Shown in pieces: positions 26,637 through 35,825 of a DNA stretch of 64,000 nt. The position numbers were made by a program, and so were the translations under genes. The DNA comes from Legionella lansingensis. Lineage in GTDB: Bacteria > Pseudomonadota > Gammaproteobacteria > Legionellales > Legionellaceae. The stretch's first letter is position 1, and every line of letters begins with the position of its first letter. The notes under the pieces are model-generated. The model ran no database searches, was not told the DNA's origin, and saw nothing but the letters and a program-made list of their open reading frames with translations. The DNA is taken from contig NZ_LT906451.1 of NCBI RefSeq assembly GCF_900187355.1, positions 2,353,001 to 2,417,000 on the forward strand, read 5' to 3'.

Positions 26637-28205
26637 TTGCCTCAATAGAACCTGTTGCCGAAGGACAAAAAATATACTGAGTCGTTGCCTCAGAATAGGT
26701 GTTGCTTTTGAGAGGTTTTGTTGCGATTAAAAAATAATTGCTATTGAGCCTGGTGGGTGTGTGGGCGAGAAGCCTGTGAGTGTGGGCAATAACTGTGAAT
26801 AACGTCTTTTTGTTATTCATGGTTTTGTCCACACGTCCCATAGGGCACAGGCTGGTCCGAAGGACTCGTCCATCATATCCACAGGCTTTATGTTCCTGTC
26901 TTTTTACAATATTGAATAAGACTTTCATTAAAGAGCCTTTCTTTGTTTTACATGTTGAATATTCACTAATCTAAATATTAATTTTAGCTTTTTTTGAATC
27001 TTTTTTTGCAAGTCAAACGGGTCGAGTGTATTAAAGGTCTCTTGTAATTTTGTTTTCTGAGCGAGAGTAAGACCATTCGACGTCATCAGTCGCTGATAGG
27101 GCGTTTGGGGTTGATCATATTTTTTGATTACACGGGATTGAATTCGTACTTTGTCAATGAGCTTAATGCAAGGATAGAAAAAATTAAATAACAAGGAGAC
27201 TTCGTTAGAATATAAGTCATTCATAAGCTCAACGAGCTTTGGATTACCAAAACGATGATAACCAAACAGTTGACGCACATGAGTCCAGTTCTTTTGTTCA
27301 ACATGTGCATTATCGTCTTTTTTATAAGGACGAGAGCGAGTAAATTGAACCGCTTTTTGTGGGTCCCGCTCAGTAAAATAATGAATGAGATGCCAATTGA
27401 GAAACTCTGAGCCGTTATCACAATCAAACCCTTTGATTTCAAAAGGTAAATTTTTTTCTATGTCTTGAATACCCCCCAAGACACCATGAGCTCCTTTATT
27501 CCAAGTGGCCCGCATTTCTGTCCAGCCACTGAAAATATCCGTCAGCGTAATAGACCAAACAAAATCACCGGCTAGTGATGCTCCACAATGCGCAACGCTG
27601 TCGGCCTCCATAAAACCCACTTCGTTAGTATTCCACTGATTCGTATTGACTGGAATTTGATTCCTGAGAATACTTCCAGGCTTTGTTCCACTTAAGCCTT
27701 TTCCATAGCGAGTTTTAACAGGCTTGAGTAAGCGATCAATTGTAGCAGCGCTCATGGTTAGCAGTTGAGAGGATATCTCCGCCGCTAAAGGCTCATAATG
27801 ATTTTGATAATGAGGTAACCATAAGGGAAGAGCTCTCTTTAATCGTTTACCACACATCTGATCCGTGCCAAGCCATATCTTTTTTAAAGGCTCCAGCAAT
27901 ATGGATGGGTCATAGGTCTTCTTTTTTCCAACTTTCTTCGGACTTTTATCAGAAATGGGTAACTGTCTTAATAAACGAGCTGCTGCTTTGCGATGATAAT
28001 GATGCGTCTCGCAAAATTCATCCAGAATGCGTTTTTTTAACGCTCTATTGCCTCGTTGATAGCGGATACGCTGTATTTTTAGATACAAATCCATATTCAC
28101 TTGCCCCATTTCTGTTCCTCTCGCTCGGCAACAGCCATATTGAGGCAACGAAGCAATTTATGGACTTATTTACGTCATCCTTCGGCAACAGATAATTTGA
28201 GGCAA
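26637..28205. mobile_element. Complete IS element of about 1.57 kb with doubled terminal motifs
   Basis: The outer inverted repeats are TTGCCTCAATAGAACCTG... at 26637-26665 and the complement at 28178-28205, sharing TTGCCTCAA and CTGTTGCCGAAGGA. A second, weaker copy of the same two-part motif lies inside each end (about 26684-26712 and 28122-28150), giving four copies as in subterminal transposase-binding sites. One transposase gene fills the middle. Flanking bases show no convincing target duplication. The class appears to be an ISNCY-type integrase-core element. Confidence 0.85.
26928..28109 (-). CDS. DDE (integrase-core) transposase, ISNCY-like
   Basis: This protein of about 393 residues has an N-terminal helix-turn-helix region (KKRILDEFCETHHYHRKAAARLL) and a retroviral-integrase-type core. 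The catalytic acids are visible as Asp in FMEADSVAH, Asp in FDCDNGSEF and Glu in AHVEQKNWTHVRQLFGY. The frame extends to a TTG at 28148, but AGAGGA lies seven bases before the ATG at 28109, and the longer version would translate the inner terminal repeat. The gene is intact, so the element may be active. Confidence 0.9.
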   Translation of the reverse strand: MGQVNMDLYLKIQRIRYQRGNRALKKRILDEFCETHHYHRKAAARLLRQLPISDKSPKKVGKKKTYDPSILLEPLKKIWLGTDQMCGKRLKRALPLWLPHYQNHYEPLAAEISSQLLTMSAATIDRLLKPVKTRYGKGLSGTKPGSILRNQIPVNTNQWNTNEVGFMEADSVAHCGASLAGDFVWSITLTDIFSGWTEMRATWNKGAHGVLGGIQDIEKNLPFEIKGFDCDNGSEFLNWHLIHYFTERDPQKAVQFTRSRPYKKDDNAHVEQKNWTHVRQLFGYHRFGNPKLVELMNDLYSNEVSLLFNFFYPCIKLIDKVRIQSRVIKKYDQPQTPYQRLMTSNGLTLAQKTKLQETFNTLDPFDLQKKIQKKLKLIFRLVNIQHVKQRKAL

Positions 28206-28299
28206 TTCGGCCATGTTCCGGAGCTACCTCAGTTTAAGCCTCACTTAAGAATAGGATTGTATAATATACGTCCATAAAATTACCAACCCCTTTAATGAA

Positions 28300-29409
28300 A
28301 TGAAAATGAAATCTGAAGAAGCCAGTCAGCATGTGAATGAGTCACAAACCCCTGAAACAAGTATAAGACTCGAATGTATGCACAATTCTATGGTTTTTAC
28401 AAAAACAGAATTTCTATGTTGTGAACACGAAGGAAGAAGATTCAGATACTCATCAAATAATCAATTAGAAGATAGTTGCAATCCTTCTCTAGCAGCAGAA
28501 TTAGCAGTTTTCTCAGGCAATGTCATGAAGCTTATTTTAGGCGAACCTCAACCAGACTATTACTTAGCCAGACATACCCAAAAGGATAAATACTATCGCA
28601 TTTCTAATGAATTAGAAGATTATGAAGATTGGAATTGTGTTATTAGAATTAACCCCGAAGGTGAAATATTTTTCAACTGGAAAGATAGCGGCGACAAACC
28701 AATCTTATCCGTAAAAATACATCAGCTAACAGCTATTTTAGTGGTTTGCCATTTTTTAGGTGAAATTGATTGGGCTGACGATAACTTTGGTTTTGTGAAA
28801 AGAGGCGATGAATTTATTGCTGTGCGTCTTGATCCAGCTTGTAGCTTTCATTCTTCGGTATTTAATAATACCTACGGTGATCTGGCTAAAAAATTGGAAA
28901 ATTTATTAATTTCTTATATTTCCAAAGAGATTAATGAGCATACAGACGAGCCATTTTATTACTTATCAGGGCTTATCGATCACGAGAGTAAAACACTTAA
29001 AACTCCAACAGCAAAACGTTTATTTAGCAATCGGGCCGAACTAATCGAAACGCTTTGCCGAATATCGGAGCTCTCAAAAGAAGAATTAGACACTGTTGCT
29101 AAAAAATCATTTTCAAAAGAAAATTGGTCCATCGCCGAAGACTATGTTAAGAAATTATTATTTCGGCAGGAAGCTTATCAAGAGGCTTTCTATACTCTCT
29201 CCAAACAAAAAAAACAAAAGCACGATGCTACAACTTCTGCTGAGATTGTACCCTTGAAATATTTTGAACCACCAAAAGACGATTCCTTTACCTCTATTTC
29301 CTCTCATCCTATGGGAACTTTTTCACTTAGCAGAAAAAGAAAGCAACCGGACTTGCCTGCAGGATGTCCCGAAGAACAAACCAATTCGCTCTCGCAGAGC
29401 GCTACATAA
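28300..29409 (+). CDS. Uncharacterised protein, kinase-like motifs; effector candidate
   Basis: This 369-residue soluble protein has no signal peptide or membrane helix. The segment LGEIDWADDNFGFVKRGDE followed by AVRLDPACSFHSS (about residues 150-190) resembles the D-x4-NxG catalytic loop and the acidic metal-binding loop of HipA and phosphoinositide-kinase-like folds found in several Legionella effectors. The C-terminus is Ser/Lys/Pro-rich and looks disordered (about 300-369), as often seen near Dot/Icm signals. An upstream IS and downstream terminator isolate it. The kinase idea is a motif-level guess. Confidence 0.7.
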   Translation: MKMKSEEASQHVNESQTPETSIRLECMHNSMVFTKTEFLCCEHEGRRFRYSSNNQLEDSCNPSLAAELAVFSGNVMKLILGEPQPDYYLARHTQKDKYYRISNELEDYEDWNCVIRINPEGEIFFNWKDSGDKPILSVKIHQLTAILVVCHFLGEIDWADDNFGFVKRGDEFIAVRLDPACSFHSSVFNNTYGDLAKKLENLLISYISKEINEHTDEPFYYLSGLIDHESKTLKTPTAKRLFSNRAELIETLCRISELSKEELDTVAKKSFSKENWSIAEDYVKKLLFRQEAYQEAFYTLSKQKKQKHDATTSAEIVPLKYFEPPKDDSFTSISSHPMGTFSLSRKRKQPDLPAGCPEEQTNSLSQSAT

Positions 29410-29461
29410 TTGTTCCGATAGAGTGCATTAATGGCAGGGTAGCGACAGTCAGATATCGTAG

Positions 29462-29497
29462 CCTGTTTGGCGCATTAGCGACAAACAGGTTTCTTTT
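29462..29497 (+). terminator. Terminator after the kinase-like gene
   Basis: CCTGTTTG (29462-29469) pairs perfectly with CAAACAGG (29482-29489) and is followed by TTTCTTTT, a standard Rho-independent terminator 53 bp after the stop codon. Confidence 0.75.
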
Positions 29498-29670
29498 ATC
29501 AACTACCATTAAAATTCATTTTTAAACACTAAGATACCCTTCTATTAAAGAGTTTTCTTAAGAATCTAAACTAAAGCAATTATTTTGCCTGCTAAACTTT
29601 AGGGCCGATTTGAAAAATTGTTGATTAAGCAGTAGAGTGATTGTTACTTATAACAAGGAGATATCAGCAA

Positions 29671-30108
29671 ATGAAAAGAATTATTTTATCGGTTTGTAGT
29701 GGGCTACTTCTTACAATAACTGCACCAATAGTTTTTGCAGACAATCTTCCAGCTAATACATTGCCTATGTCTAAAATTCTGCAAAGTTTACAGAGCAAAG
29801 GTTACAACATAATCAAAGAGATAGAATTTGAGCATGGTGCTTACGAGGTAGAGGCTATTGGTCCACAAGGAAATAAGCTAGAACTACGGGTCAACCCACA
29901 AACTGGTGAAATTTCAAACGACAAAAACAATCAAGCCAAACCCATATCTATGTTAGACGCTGTCCAAAAATTGGAGTCCGCTGGTTATCATAGCATTTAC
30001 AAAATTGAGTCGGAAGGCAATAAATATGAGGTAAAAGCACTTGATAAAAATGGGAAAAAAGTCAAACTGAAAATGAATGCCAGTACAGGTGAAATTAAAC
30101 AAGGATAG
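29671..30108 (+). CDS. Secreted protein with two PepSY domains
   Basis: This 145-residue protein has a signal peptide ending at VFADN and two tandem PepSY domains (about 30-85 and 92-145). Each has the same layout: L..KGY..I..IE...G.YEVEA.... followed by NPQTGEI or NASTGEI. PepSY modules are small periplasmic inhibitory or sensor domains. AAGGAG sits 10 bases before the ATG at 29671; an upstream in-frame TTG at 29641 is rejected. It is a single-gene unit with a terminator behind it. Confidence 0.88.
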   Translation: MKRIILSVCSGLLLTITAPIVFADNLPANTLPMSKILQSLQSKGYNIIKEIEFEHGAYEVEAIGPQGNKLELRVNPQTGEISNDKNNQAKPISMLDAVQKLESAGYHSIYKIESEGNKYEVKALDKNGKKVKLKMNASTGEIKQG

Positions 30109-30133
30109 TTTAACTAATTTATTTTGTATAAGA

Positions 30134-30168
30134 CACATCCAGATAGGTTGATCTCTTTTCTGGATGTG
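30134..30168 (+). terminator. Hairpin after PepSY gene
   Basis: CACATCCAGA (30134-30143) pairs with TCTGGATGTG (30159-30168), a 10-bp perfect stem 25 bp after the stop. The U-run is poor, so it is a moderate terminator candidate. Confidence 0.5.
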
Positions 30169-30439
30169 CCCTAATGAGATACTGCACTGATATTGCAGTT
30201 AATTCTTTCTAATCTAATTTAATCGTTTCAAGCACCTGGAAAAATTATATTGAAAAAGAATAATTTTTCCCTCAATTTTAGTTTTCGATAGCTCAAGCTA
30301 ATCTCGGTCTACCCGGATAATGGCTATCAAAAATGGCCAAATGAGATACTCTCAAATAGGTTTTGGAGTCCTATTATCATCCTTGATAAGATTTATCATG
30401 CCATGATTTGTTAGGCCAAGCTCCTTATGATTGGATTAA

Positions 30440-30492
30440 CAACTGCCTGAAACAACAGGGTTATATTTCACTTTGTTACAAATCGGCTACAT
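30440..30492 (+). repeat. Dispersed repeat copy 1 (second copy at 56988)
   Basis: A stretch of about 53 bp starting AACTGCCTGAAACAACAGGG and ending TTTGTTACAAATCGGCTACA recurs almost unchanged 26.5 kb away at 56988-57040. Both copies are intergenic. The surrounding 30180-30530 gap has no gene that I can support. Confidence 0.7.
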
Positions 30493-30532
30493 GGTAAGGT
30501 TAGATTAAAATATTTATTACTCGGTAGCATCA

Positions 30533-31096
30533 ATGACCATCTATTTTTTGTTTGGAAAAACTGGCTCTGGGAAAAGTTATATAGGAAGGCTACTCGAAAA
30601 GCTAAACATTATCCATATCGATGGCGATAAACATATCACCCCAAGGATGTTAGACTGTTTAATCGAAGATGAACAAATGACCCCAGAAATGATTGATGAA
30701 TTTGTCAATGTCTTGATTGATGTTATCAAGACACAACAAGAAAAAACTCCGAAGCAGAGTTTTGTTGTCTCACAAGCCATGTATCTCGATAAACACCGAC
30801 TTAAGTTATTAAATGCTATACCCGAGCTTAAATTTGTAATGATTGATATCGCACCAAGGCTTCGAGAAAGTTTCATCACCAGCCGATTTCAAAATAAAGA
30901 AAGCAAAATAAGTCCGCGATATGCCAACGAGATGGATAAATTTTTTGAGAGTCCTTCCCATGAAATAATACGATTTGAAAATAATCAAGAAGCAGATGAA
31001 ATTCTTATAGAACAAATCCATGAAAAAATGTCAGCTCTTTTTAACAGAGTAGCAAAAGAAGAATTAAACTCATATGTACGACTAGAATTTACCTAA
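30533..31096 (+). CDS. Small P-loop kinase-like protein
   Basis: This 187-residue protein opens with a Walker A motif, FLFGKTGSGKSYIGRLL (residues 6-22), followed by HIDGDKHI, as in the gluconate/shikimate/adenylylsulfate kinase group of small-molecule kinases. A long helical lid follows. I cannot name the substrate. It is convergent with the L,D-transpeptidase gene (11 bp apart). Confidence 0.75.
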   Translation: MTIYFLFGKTGSGKSYIGRLLEKLNIIHIDGDKHITPRMLDCLIEDEQMTPEMIDEFVNVLIDVIKTQQEKTPKQSFVVSQAMYLDKHRLKLLNAIPELKFVMIDIAPRLRESFITSRFQNKESKISPRYANEMDKFFESPSHEIIRFENNQEADEILIEQIHEKMSALFNRVAKEELNSYVRLEFT

Positions 31097-31107
31097 ATTC
31101 AGCTCTG

Positions 31108-31596
31108 TTAAATAATTAAAACCTTAGCCCCAGGATTGGCTTTTACCCAATTAGCCACATACTCGATATAGTTATTTTTGCCAACAGCAATGCATCCACG
31201 CGTTGAGTTTGGTAAGTTGTTTAACCAACCAAACAAACCAGATGACTGAGCTGGCCCATGGATCCCTACGTCTCTACCTGTATATCCTGCAGCTAATTGC
31301 TTTGTGGTCGGATAGAGAATTGGAATAAAGACTTTAAATTGATTGGATTTTCTTGGATGAGCTAACCTATATAAACCAATTGGAGTTTTATTATCACCCG
31401 CTTTTTTTTTACCAACGCCTTTGTTTCCGAGAGCTACTTTAAAGGTCTTAATTACAGTGCCGTTTTTACAAATATTTAAAATTCGCTTTGTGGTGTGTAC
31501 ATTGATTCCGTTTGACAAAGGACAAGACGCAGTACTAGCGAATAAAGCGACAGGAAAAAGAATAGAAATCATTAAATAAATTGCTTTTATTTTCAT
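31108..31596 (-). CDS. L,D-transpeptidase family protein
   Basis: This 162-residue protein has a signal peptide ending at ALFASTA. The YkuD domain contains His113 (GIHGPA) and Cys135 in STRGCIAV. It is much smaller than EnhA and lacks a LysM-type region, so it is the minimal periplasmic form. This is the second YkuD enzyme in the window. AT-rich sequence upstream (31597-31725) shows no further gene. Confidence 0.88.
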   Translation of the reverse strand: MKIKAIYLMISILFPVALFASTASCPLSNGINVHTTKRILNICKNGTVIKTFKVALGNKGVGKKKAGDNKTPIGLYRLAHPRKSNQFKVFIPILYPTTKQLAAGYTGRDVGIHGPAQSSGLFGWLNNLPNSTRGCIAVGKNNYIEYVANWVKANPGAKVLII

Positions 31597-31725
31597 ATAA
31601 GTAGACTAATATTATTTAAATTGGACAATATTATTCCATAGTATTGTCTTTATTCATAGGGTTAGCAGGCTAAATCTTTCACCAACAGTATTTATGCAAA
31701 GGCATTTCTCAATCACAACAAGATC

Positions 31726-32131
31726 CTACTCAAAAGACTGAGGCTTCTTTCTCAACTCCTTGAGTTGACCAAGCTTTGATTTTTCATCCAACATTTTTTG
31801 CTTAGAGCGTCTTGAGCGTCGCTTCTTTTGTTGCTTTATTTTTTCTCTTTTTTGCTGCTCTTTTGTTTTCTCATCACTCAATATTGAGTGTAATTTTTCG
31901 CAAAGCCGCATCCCTTGCAAAATATCGGTTATCTTCACGGCTTCTGGAATCCTGGCACTTTATTTCTAAATTAGATGGCACATGTTTCAAGTAGACCGTT
32001 GAAGCCGTTTTATGCAGCTTCTGCCCGCCCTTACCACTACCCAAGATAAATTTTTCGACAAGATCAACTTCATTGATATGAAGTTTTGTCATCCATTCTG
32101 CCAATTTATCCCATTTATCTTTACTAATCAT
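31726..32131 (-). pseudogene. GGQ release-factor-like gene, frameshifted
   Basis: The first 69 or so residues carry the peptidyl-hydrolase signature GSGKGGQKLHKT of ribosome-rescue factors (ArfB / MTRFR class). At 31912-31914 a run of three C (GGG in the gene) puts the frame off by one, and translation ends after an 85-residue product. In the next frame MRLCEKLHSIL continues into a strongly basic tail (KKRRSRRSKQK) typical of the ribosome-binding C-terminus. Removing one base restores NRYFARMRLCEKL. It is either a pseudogene, a sequencing error or a frameshift-regulated gene. Confidence 0.8.
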
Positions 32132-32296
32132 ATAATTTGGTTCTTTTCCTATGGAAAACTAGTTATCAACTCGTTTACCCCCTGATTGCCTTAATTTATG
32201 TTAGAATGAATAAAACCATTCGAAATTGGCCCACATAACCAGTTCAGATTAACAAAAATCATATCTCACAAAGATGTAGTGCATTAAGGACACCTA

Positions 32297-33508
32297 ATGA
32301 ATTTTAAAAATCTGGGTTTAATCGAACCTTTAATTCGTGCTGTTACCGAATTAGGATATCTTAAACCCTCAGCTATTCAATTACAGGCAATCCCAACTAT
32401 TTTACAGGGGGTTGATCTATTAGCCTCTGCCCAAACAGGGACTGGTAAAACAGCGAGTTTTGTATTGCCTATTTTACAGCGTGTTAGTAAAAAACCTCGC
32501 GCCCAGCATAATCGAACTCGAGTTTTGATACTCACTCCTACCCGCGAATTGGCAGCACAAGTTCATGAGAGCGTCATCCAATATGGACGCCATTTGTCGC
32601 TTCGATCCACGGTTGTTTTTGGTGGCGTCAAAATTAATCCTCAAATGATGCGATTACGCGCTGGCGTTGAAATTTTAGTTGCAACTCCAGGACGACTAAT
32701 GGATTTATATCAACAAAAAGCCATTCAATTCAACGAAATTGATACTTTTGTTTTAGATGAAGCCGATCGCATGTTAGACATGGGTTTTATTCATGATATT
32801 AAACGTATTATTAAATTACTCCCCCCCAATCGGCAAAATCTATTGTTTTCGGCAACTTTTTCGACAGACATTCGTAAATTAGCTCAAGGCATGTTGAATC
32901 AACCCGTTGAAATTGATGTTGCTCCACGAAATACTACCACCTCTACTGTAGAACAAACGATCCATCCTGTTGATAAAGCTCGTAAGGCGGCATTGCTTAG
33001 TCATTTAATTCATAAAAAGAAATGGGGTCAAACACTTGTATTTTCACGAACCAAACATGGCGCAAACAAATTAGTTAAACAACTAGGAGAAGCTAATATT
33101 TATGCTACGGCAATTCATGGTAACAAATCGCAATCGCAAAGAACTAAGGCATTAGCAGACTTTAAATCAGGTGAAGTCCATATTTTAGTAGCAACTGATA
33201 TTGCAGCACGTGGAATTGATATTGAACAATTACCTTGCGTAGTCAATTTTGATTTACCTCAAGTTGCTGAAGATTATGTGCATCGAATTGGACGGACTGG
33301 TCGTGCTGGCGCTGCAGGAATTGCTATATCATTGGTCAGTGCTGATGAAGCGCCTCAATTACAGGCGATAGAAAAATTAATTAAGCGTAACTTAGAGCGA
33401 ATTGAAATTGAAAGTTTTGAACCACTTCATTGTTTGCCTAGTACGTCAACAACATCAGTGCCAGGTATTAAGAAAAAACACACCCGGTATAAAACGAATC
33501 GGCGATAA
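32297..33508 (+). CDS. rhlE: DEAD-box RNA helicase RhlE
   Basis: This 403-residue helicase has all motifs in order: Q motif ([10 protein letters not shown]), I (AQTGTGKT), Ia (PTRELA), II (DEAD), III (SAT), V (TDIAARGID) and VI ([10 protein letters not shown]), plus a basic C-terminal tail. RhlE-type helicases act in ribosome assembly and cold-stress RNA remodelling. It is followed 14 bp later by the DUF188 gene. A truncated copy of both genes lies at 57.7-58.7 kb. Confidence 0.95.
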   Translation: MNFKNLGLIEPLIRAVTELGYLKPSAIQLQAIPTILQGVDLLASAQTGTGKTASFVLPILQRVSKKPRAQHNRTRVLILTPTRELAAQVHESVIQYGRHLSLRSTVVFGGVKINPQMMRLRAGVEILVATPGRLMDLYQQKAIQFNEIDTFVLDEADRMLDMGFIHDIKRIIKLLPPNRQNLLFSATFSTDIRKLAQGMLNQPVEIDVAPRNTTTSTVEQTIHPVDKARKAALLSHLIHKKKWGQTLVFSRTKHGANKLVKQLGEANIYATAIHGNKSQSQRTKALADFKSGEVHILVATDIAARGIDIEQLPCVVNFDLPQVAEDYVHRIGRTGRAGAAGIAISLVSADEAPQLQAIEKLIKRNLERIEIESFEPLHCLPSTSTTSVPGIKKKHTRYKTNRR

Positions 33509-33522
33509 GATAAGGTCATTCC

Positions 33523-33975
33523 ATGAAAATCTGGCTTGACGGCGATGCCTGCCCAAAGGCGATAAAAACAATTTTATTTCGCGCCGCCATACGCACTAAA
33601 ACAACGCTAATTATTGTTGCAAATCATTTTCCTACAGCACCTGCCTCACCTTTCATTAAAAAGTGGCAAGTTCCCTCCGGATTTGATCGCGCGGATAATC
33701 AAATCATAACAGATATGGAGAAAGGTGATTTAGTCATTACCGCGGATATTCCACTAGCTGATGCGGTAGTTACTAAAGGTGGGAAAGCATTAAGTCCGCG
33801 TGGACAAATGTATTCAACTCATAACATCAAACAATGTTTAGCCATGAGAAATTTAAATGAATCACTACGTAGCAATGGATTAATTATGAGTGGTCAAGCC
33901 AAAATGTGTCAGAAAGAAATTCAAAATTTTGCAAACCACTTAGATAAATTTCTTAAGGGCCTGATGTATACGTAG
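33523..33975 (+). CDS. yaiI: YaiI/YqxD family protein (DUF188)
   Basis: This 150-residue protein has the family opening IWLDGDACPKAIK, a central DRADNQI and VITADIPLADAVV. These acidic positions resemble PIN/NYN-type nucleases, although the family's activity is not established. It lies in one transcript with rhlE. Length matches the family. Confidence 0.93.
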   Translation: MKIWLDGDACPKAIKTILFRAAIRTKTTLIIVANHFPTAPASPFIKKWQVPSGFDRADNQIITDMEKGDLVITADIPLADAVVTKGGKALSPRGQMYSTHNIKQCLAMRNLNESLRSNGLIMSGQAKMCQKEIQNFANHLDKFLKGLMYT

Positions 33976-34002
33976 CGTCTATGGTTTGTAGCCTTGATTA
34001 TA

Positions 34003-34048
34003 TGGCGCGCTCGGAGGGACTCGCCCCCCGACACCTTGGTTCGAAGCC
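34003..34048 (-). other. Degenerate 3' fragment of tRNA-Arg(TCG), probable att scar
   Basis: Read on the minus strand, 34048 to 34003 matches the 3' half of a tRNA. It contains the anticodon loop CTTCGAA with the following stem CCAAG, a variable region, a damaged T arm (GGGGG, then GCGAGTCCCTC where TTCGAG is expected), the acceptor CGAGCGC, G and CCA. The 5' half, D arm and proper anticodon stem are missing, so it is not functional. Such 3' tRNA pieces are left at island attachment sites. Confidence 0.7.
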
Positions 34049-34144
34049 TTATGCTCTAGTTATAAATTCGTTATAAATCAAAAAAGTTGCATCGTCTTTA
34101 TGAATAAATCTGACGATCCCTCAGTGCCAAAAGCCACTCTACAT

Positions 34145-35041
34145 CTAAACAACTGATACGTCTGTTTCGGCTTCGTGAGCCAAAAATAGTTTATAAACAG
34201 TCGCAACAGACTTAGTTCCCATAGGATCAGATTGGGTTTTTAGTTTGCAGAAATTTTCTGCCCATTCAGATGTTCTAATTCTCAATGGTGGGTTTTTACT
34301 GTTTACTACATCAACGATACAGTCAGCTACTTGGTCACTACTTTGATAAACACCAAGTTCAGATGGATTTTTTAAACGCTCTCTTGCGTCTTCAAAATAC
34401 CGTTTAAATATTGGCGCATATTCATCATTTGCTGCCAAATCAATGATACTGTTCTTCATAACATTTGTAGAAAATTCTGAAACAATACCGCCTGGCTCAA
34501 TGGCTGTAAATTTAATATTAAAAAAGGGCTGTATATAACTTGCCATACTTTCAGTCAAACCTTCTACTGCAAATTTTGAGGCACAATAAATCTCATTAAA
34601 TGGCTGTCCTATTAAACCGCCAACTGAGGTGATATTAATAATTTGACCTGATTTGGCTTGGCGCATTGCAGGTAAGACTGCTTTAATTGTTCGTACAACT
34701 CCCATAAAATTAATATTCATAACTTGGTTGATCTTTTCTTCAGAGGCTTTCTCAGTGGTTTCTACAAAACCCATCCCCGCGTTATTGATCAAACAATCGA
34801 TGCGACCATTTTCATTAAGAACGGTTGAAACAGCATGTGTGACACTCTCTGTGGACTCAACGTCCATCTGAATTAAATGAACATTGTTAAGATTCTTGTT
34901 TGCTATTGCCTGCTTTATTTGATCAGCTTTATGAAGATTACGCATACTTGCGTAAACAATATGGCCTTGTTCTGCAAGTTTTATTGATACGCTTAAGCCT
35001 AAACCGGAAGAAGTCCCTGTAACTAATATTATTTTTTTCAT
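34145..35041 (-). CDS. SDR family oxidoreductase
   Basis: This protein of about 298 residues has the NAD(P) motif TGTSSGLG (residues 8-15), NNAGMG, catalytic Ser in NITSVGG and YCASKFA (Tyr/Lys). It is a classical short-chain dehydrogenase of unknown substrate. The frame is open to 35134, but AAAGGAGT lies eight bases before the ATG at 35041, which decides the start. It follows the tRNA fragment and is transcribed toward it. Confidence 0.9.
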   Translation of the reverse strand: MKKIILVTGTSSGLGLSVSIKLAEQGHIVYASMRNLHKADQIKQAIANKNLNNVHLIQMDVESTESVTHAVSTVLNENGRIDCLINNAGMGFVETTEKASEEKINQVMNINFMGVVRTIKAVLPAMRQAKSGQIINITSVGGLIGQPFNEIYCASKFAVEGLTESMASYIQPFFNIKFTAIEPGGIVSEFSTNVMKNSIIDLAANDEYAPIFKRYFEDARERLKNPSELGVYQSSDQVADCIVDVVNSKNPPLRIRTSEWAENFCKLKTQSDPMGTKSVATVYKLFLAHEAETDVSVV

Positions 35042-35825
35042 TTTTTTATGACTCCTTTCTGCTGAATTGATCCAATATGTGTTGTGGCGCAAAATATACT
35101 TAAAGTAGCAATATGAATCTTTCTGATAGAGCAACTACTTTAGGATGTTAATATACACATGTCCAGTAGCAAATTATTATTTTAACAAAAATGGTTTCTT
35201 ATAACCGTTCACGCGATAGGGCGTCACAATTCAGGCTTTCTGCCTTGCTTGGTTCAAGATCTCTTCTTCCATCCCAAAGGCCCTTGAGATTAAGCATTTC
35301 TCCCTACTTTTTAAAGATACAAGCCGGGCTTATGTTTACCTCTCAGCATAGCTTTAATTTTGGACTTAAAAAAGGAAAAAATTTGACCACTATTAGTTAT
35401 TGGCAAACACCAGACCGTTGTGCTGAGGAAGCGTATCAAATTCACGTTTTATCGATATGACGATATTCAATCTTATTTCTCAAGGAAATAAAAAGATTTA
35501 AATTCTTTTCTATTAGATAAACAAAGGCCACCCGAAGGTGGCTTTGCTAATAGGGACAAAAGGAAAAGCTAACGCCTCACCTAAAACCCTACATTTTAAG
35601 TATAGTCAATCTTTCATTGAGGTCAAATTAGGCAATAATTATATTTATTATCATATTCTCATAAACATAAGGATAATAGTGCAGAGAAAATATTATATGA
35701 ATAATTTAATTACTTGACCTACATAAAACCTGTTTACTTTATTGGAGTTATGAGAGCCTTCTTCAGAGTACAGGCCCTTATAAAACAGCTATTACAACTA
35801 TTAGGAGGAGAAGTCATATTAATAT
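35042..35825. other. Intergenic stretch with one doubtful ORF and a hairpin
   Basis: This 780 bp stretch holds an 89-codon open frame (35191-35460, plus) with no recognisable domain, a poor ribosome site and low-complexity composition; I do not call it a gene. A terminator-like hairpin follows at 35527-35544 (GCCACC, CGAA loop, GGTGGC, then TTTG), so a transcript probably ends there. It may be a non-coding RNA or the remains of an older gene. Confidence 0.4.

Noticed and set aside
26617-26928. 103-codon frame at the left end of the IS (minus strand)
   Set aside because: It overlaps the transposase stop and runs through the terminal repeats and 20 bases of flanking DNA, so it is most likely chance; no family recognised.
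26637-28205. Target-site duplication of the IS
   Set aside because: Bases on the two sides (GGCCTG and TTCGGCC) do not match as a direct repeat.
34003-34048. Functional tRNA-Arg gene
   Set aside because: The 5' half and D arm are absent and the T loop is damaged.
35191-35460. 89-codon open frame
   Set aside because: Weak ribosome site, no domain and biased composition; kept only as a note in the intergenic entry.
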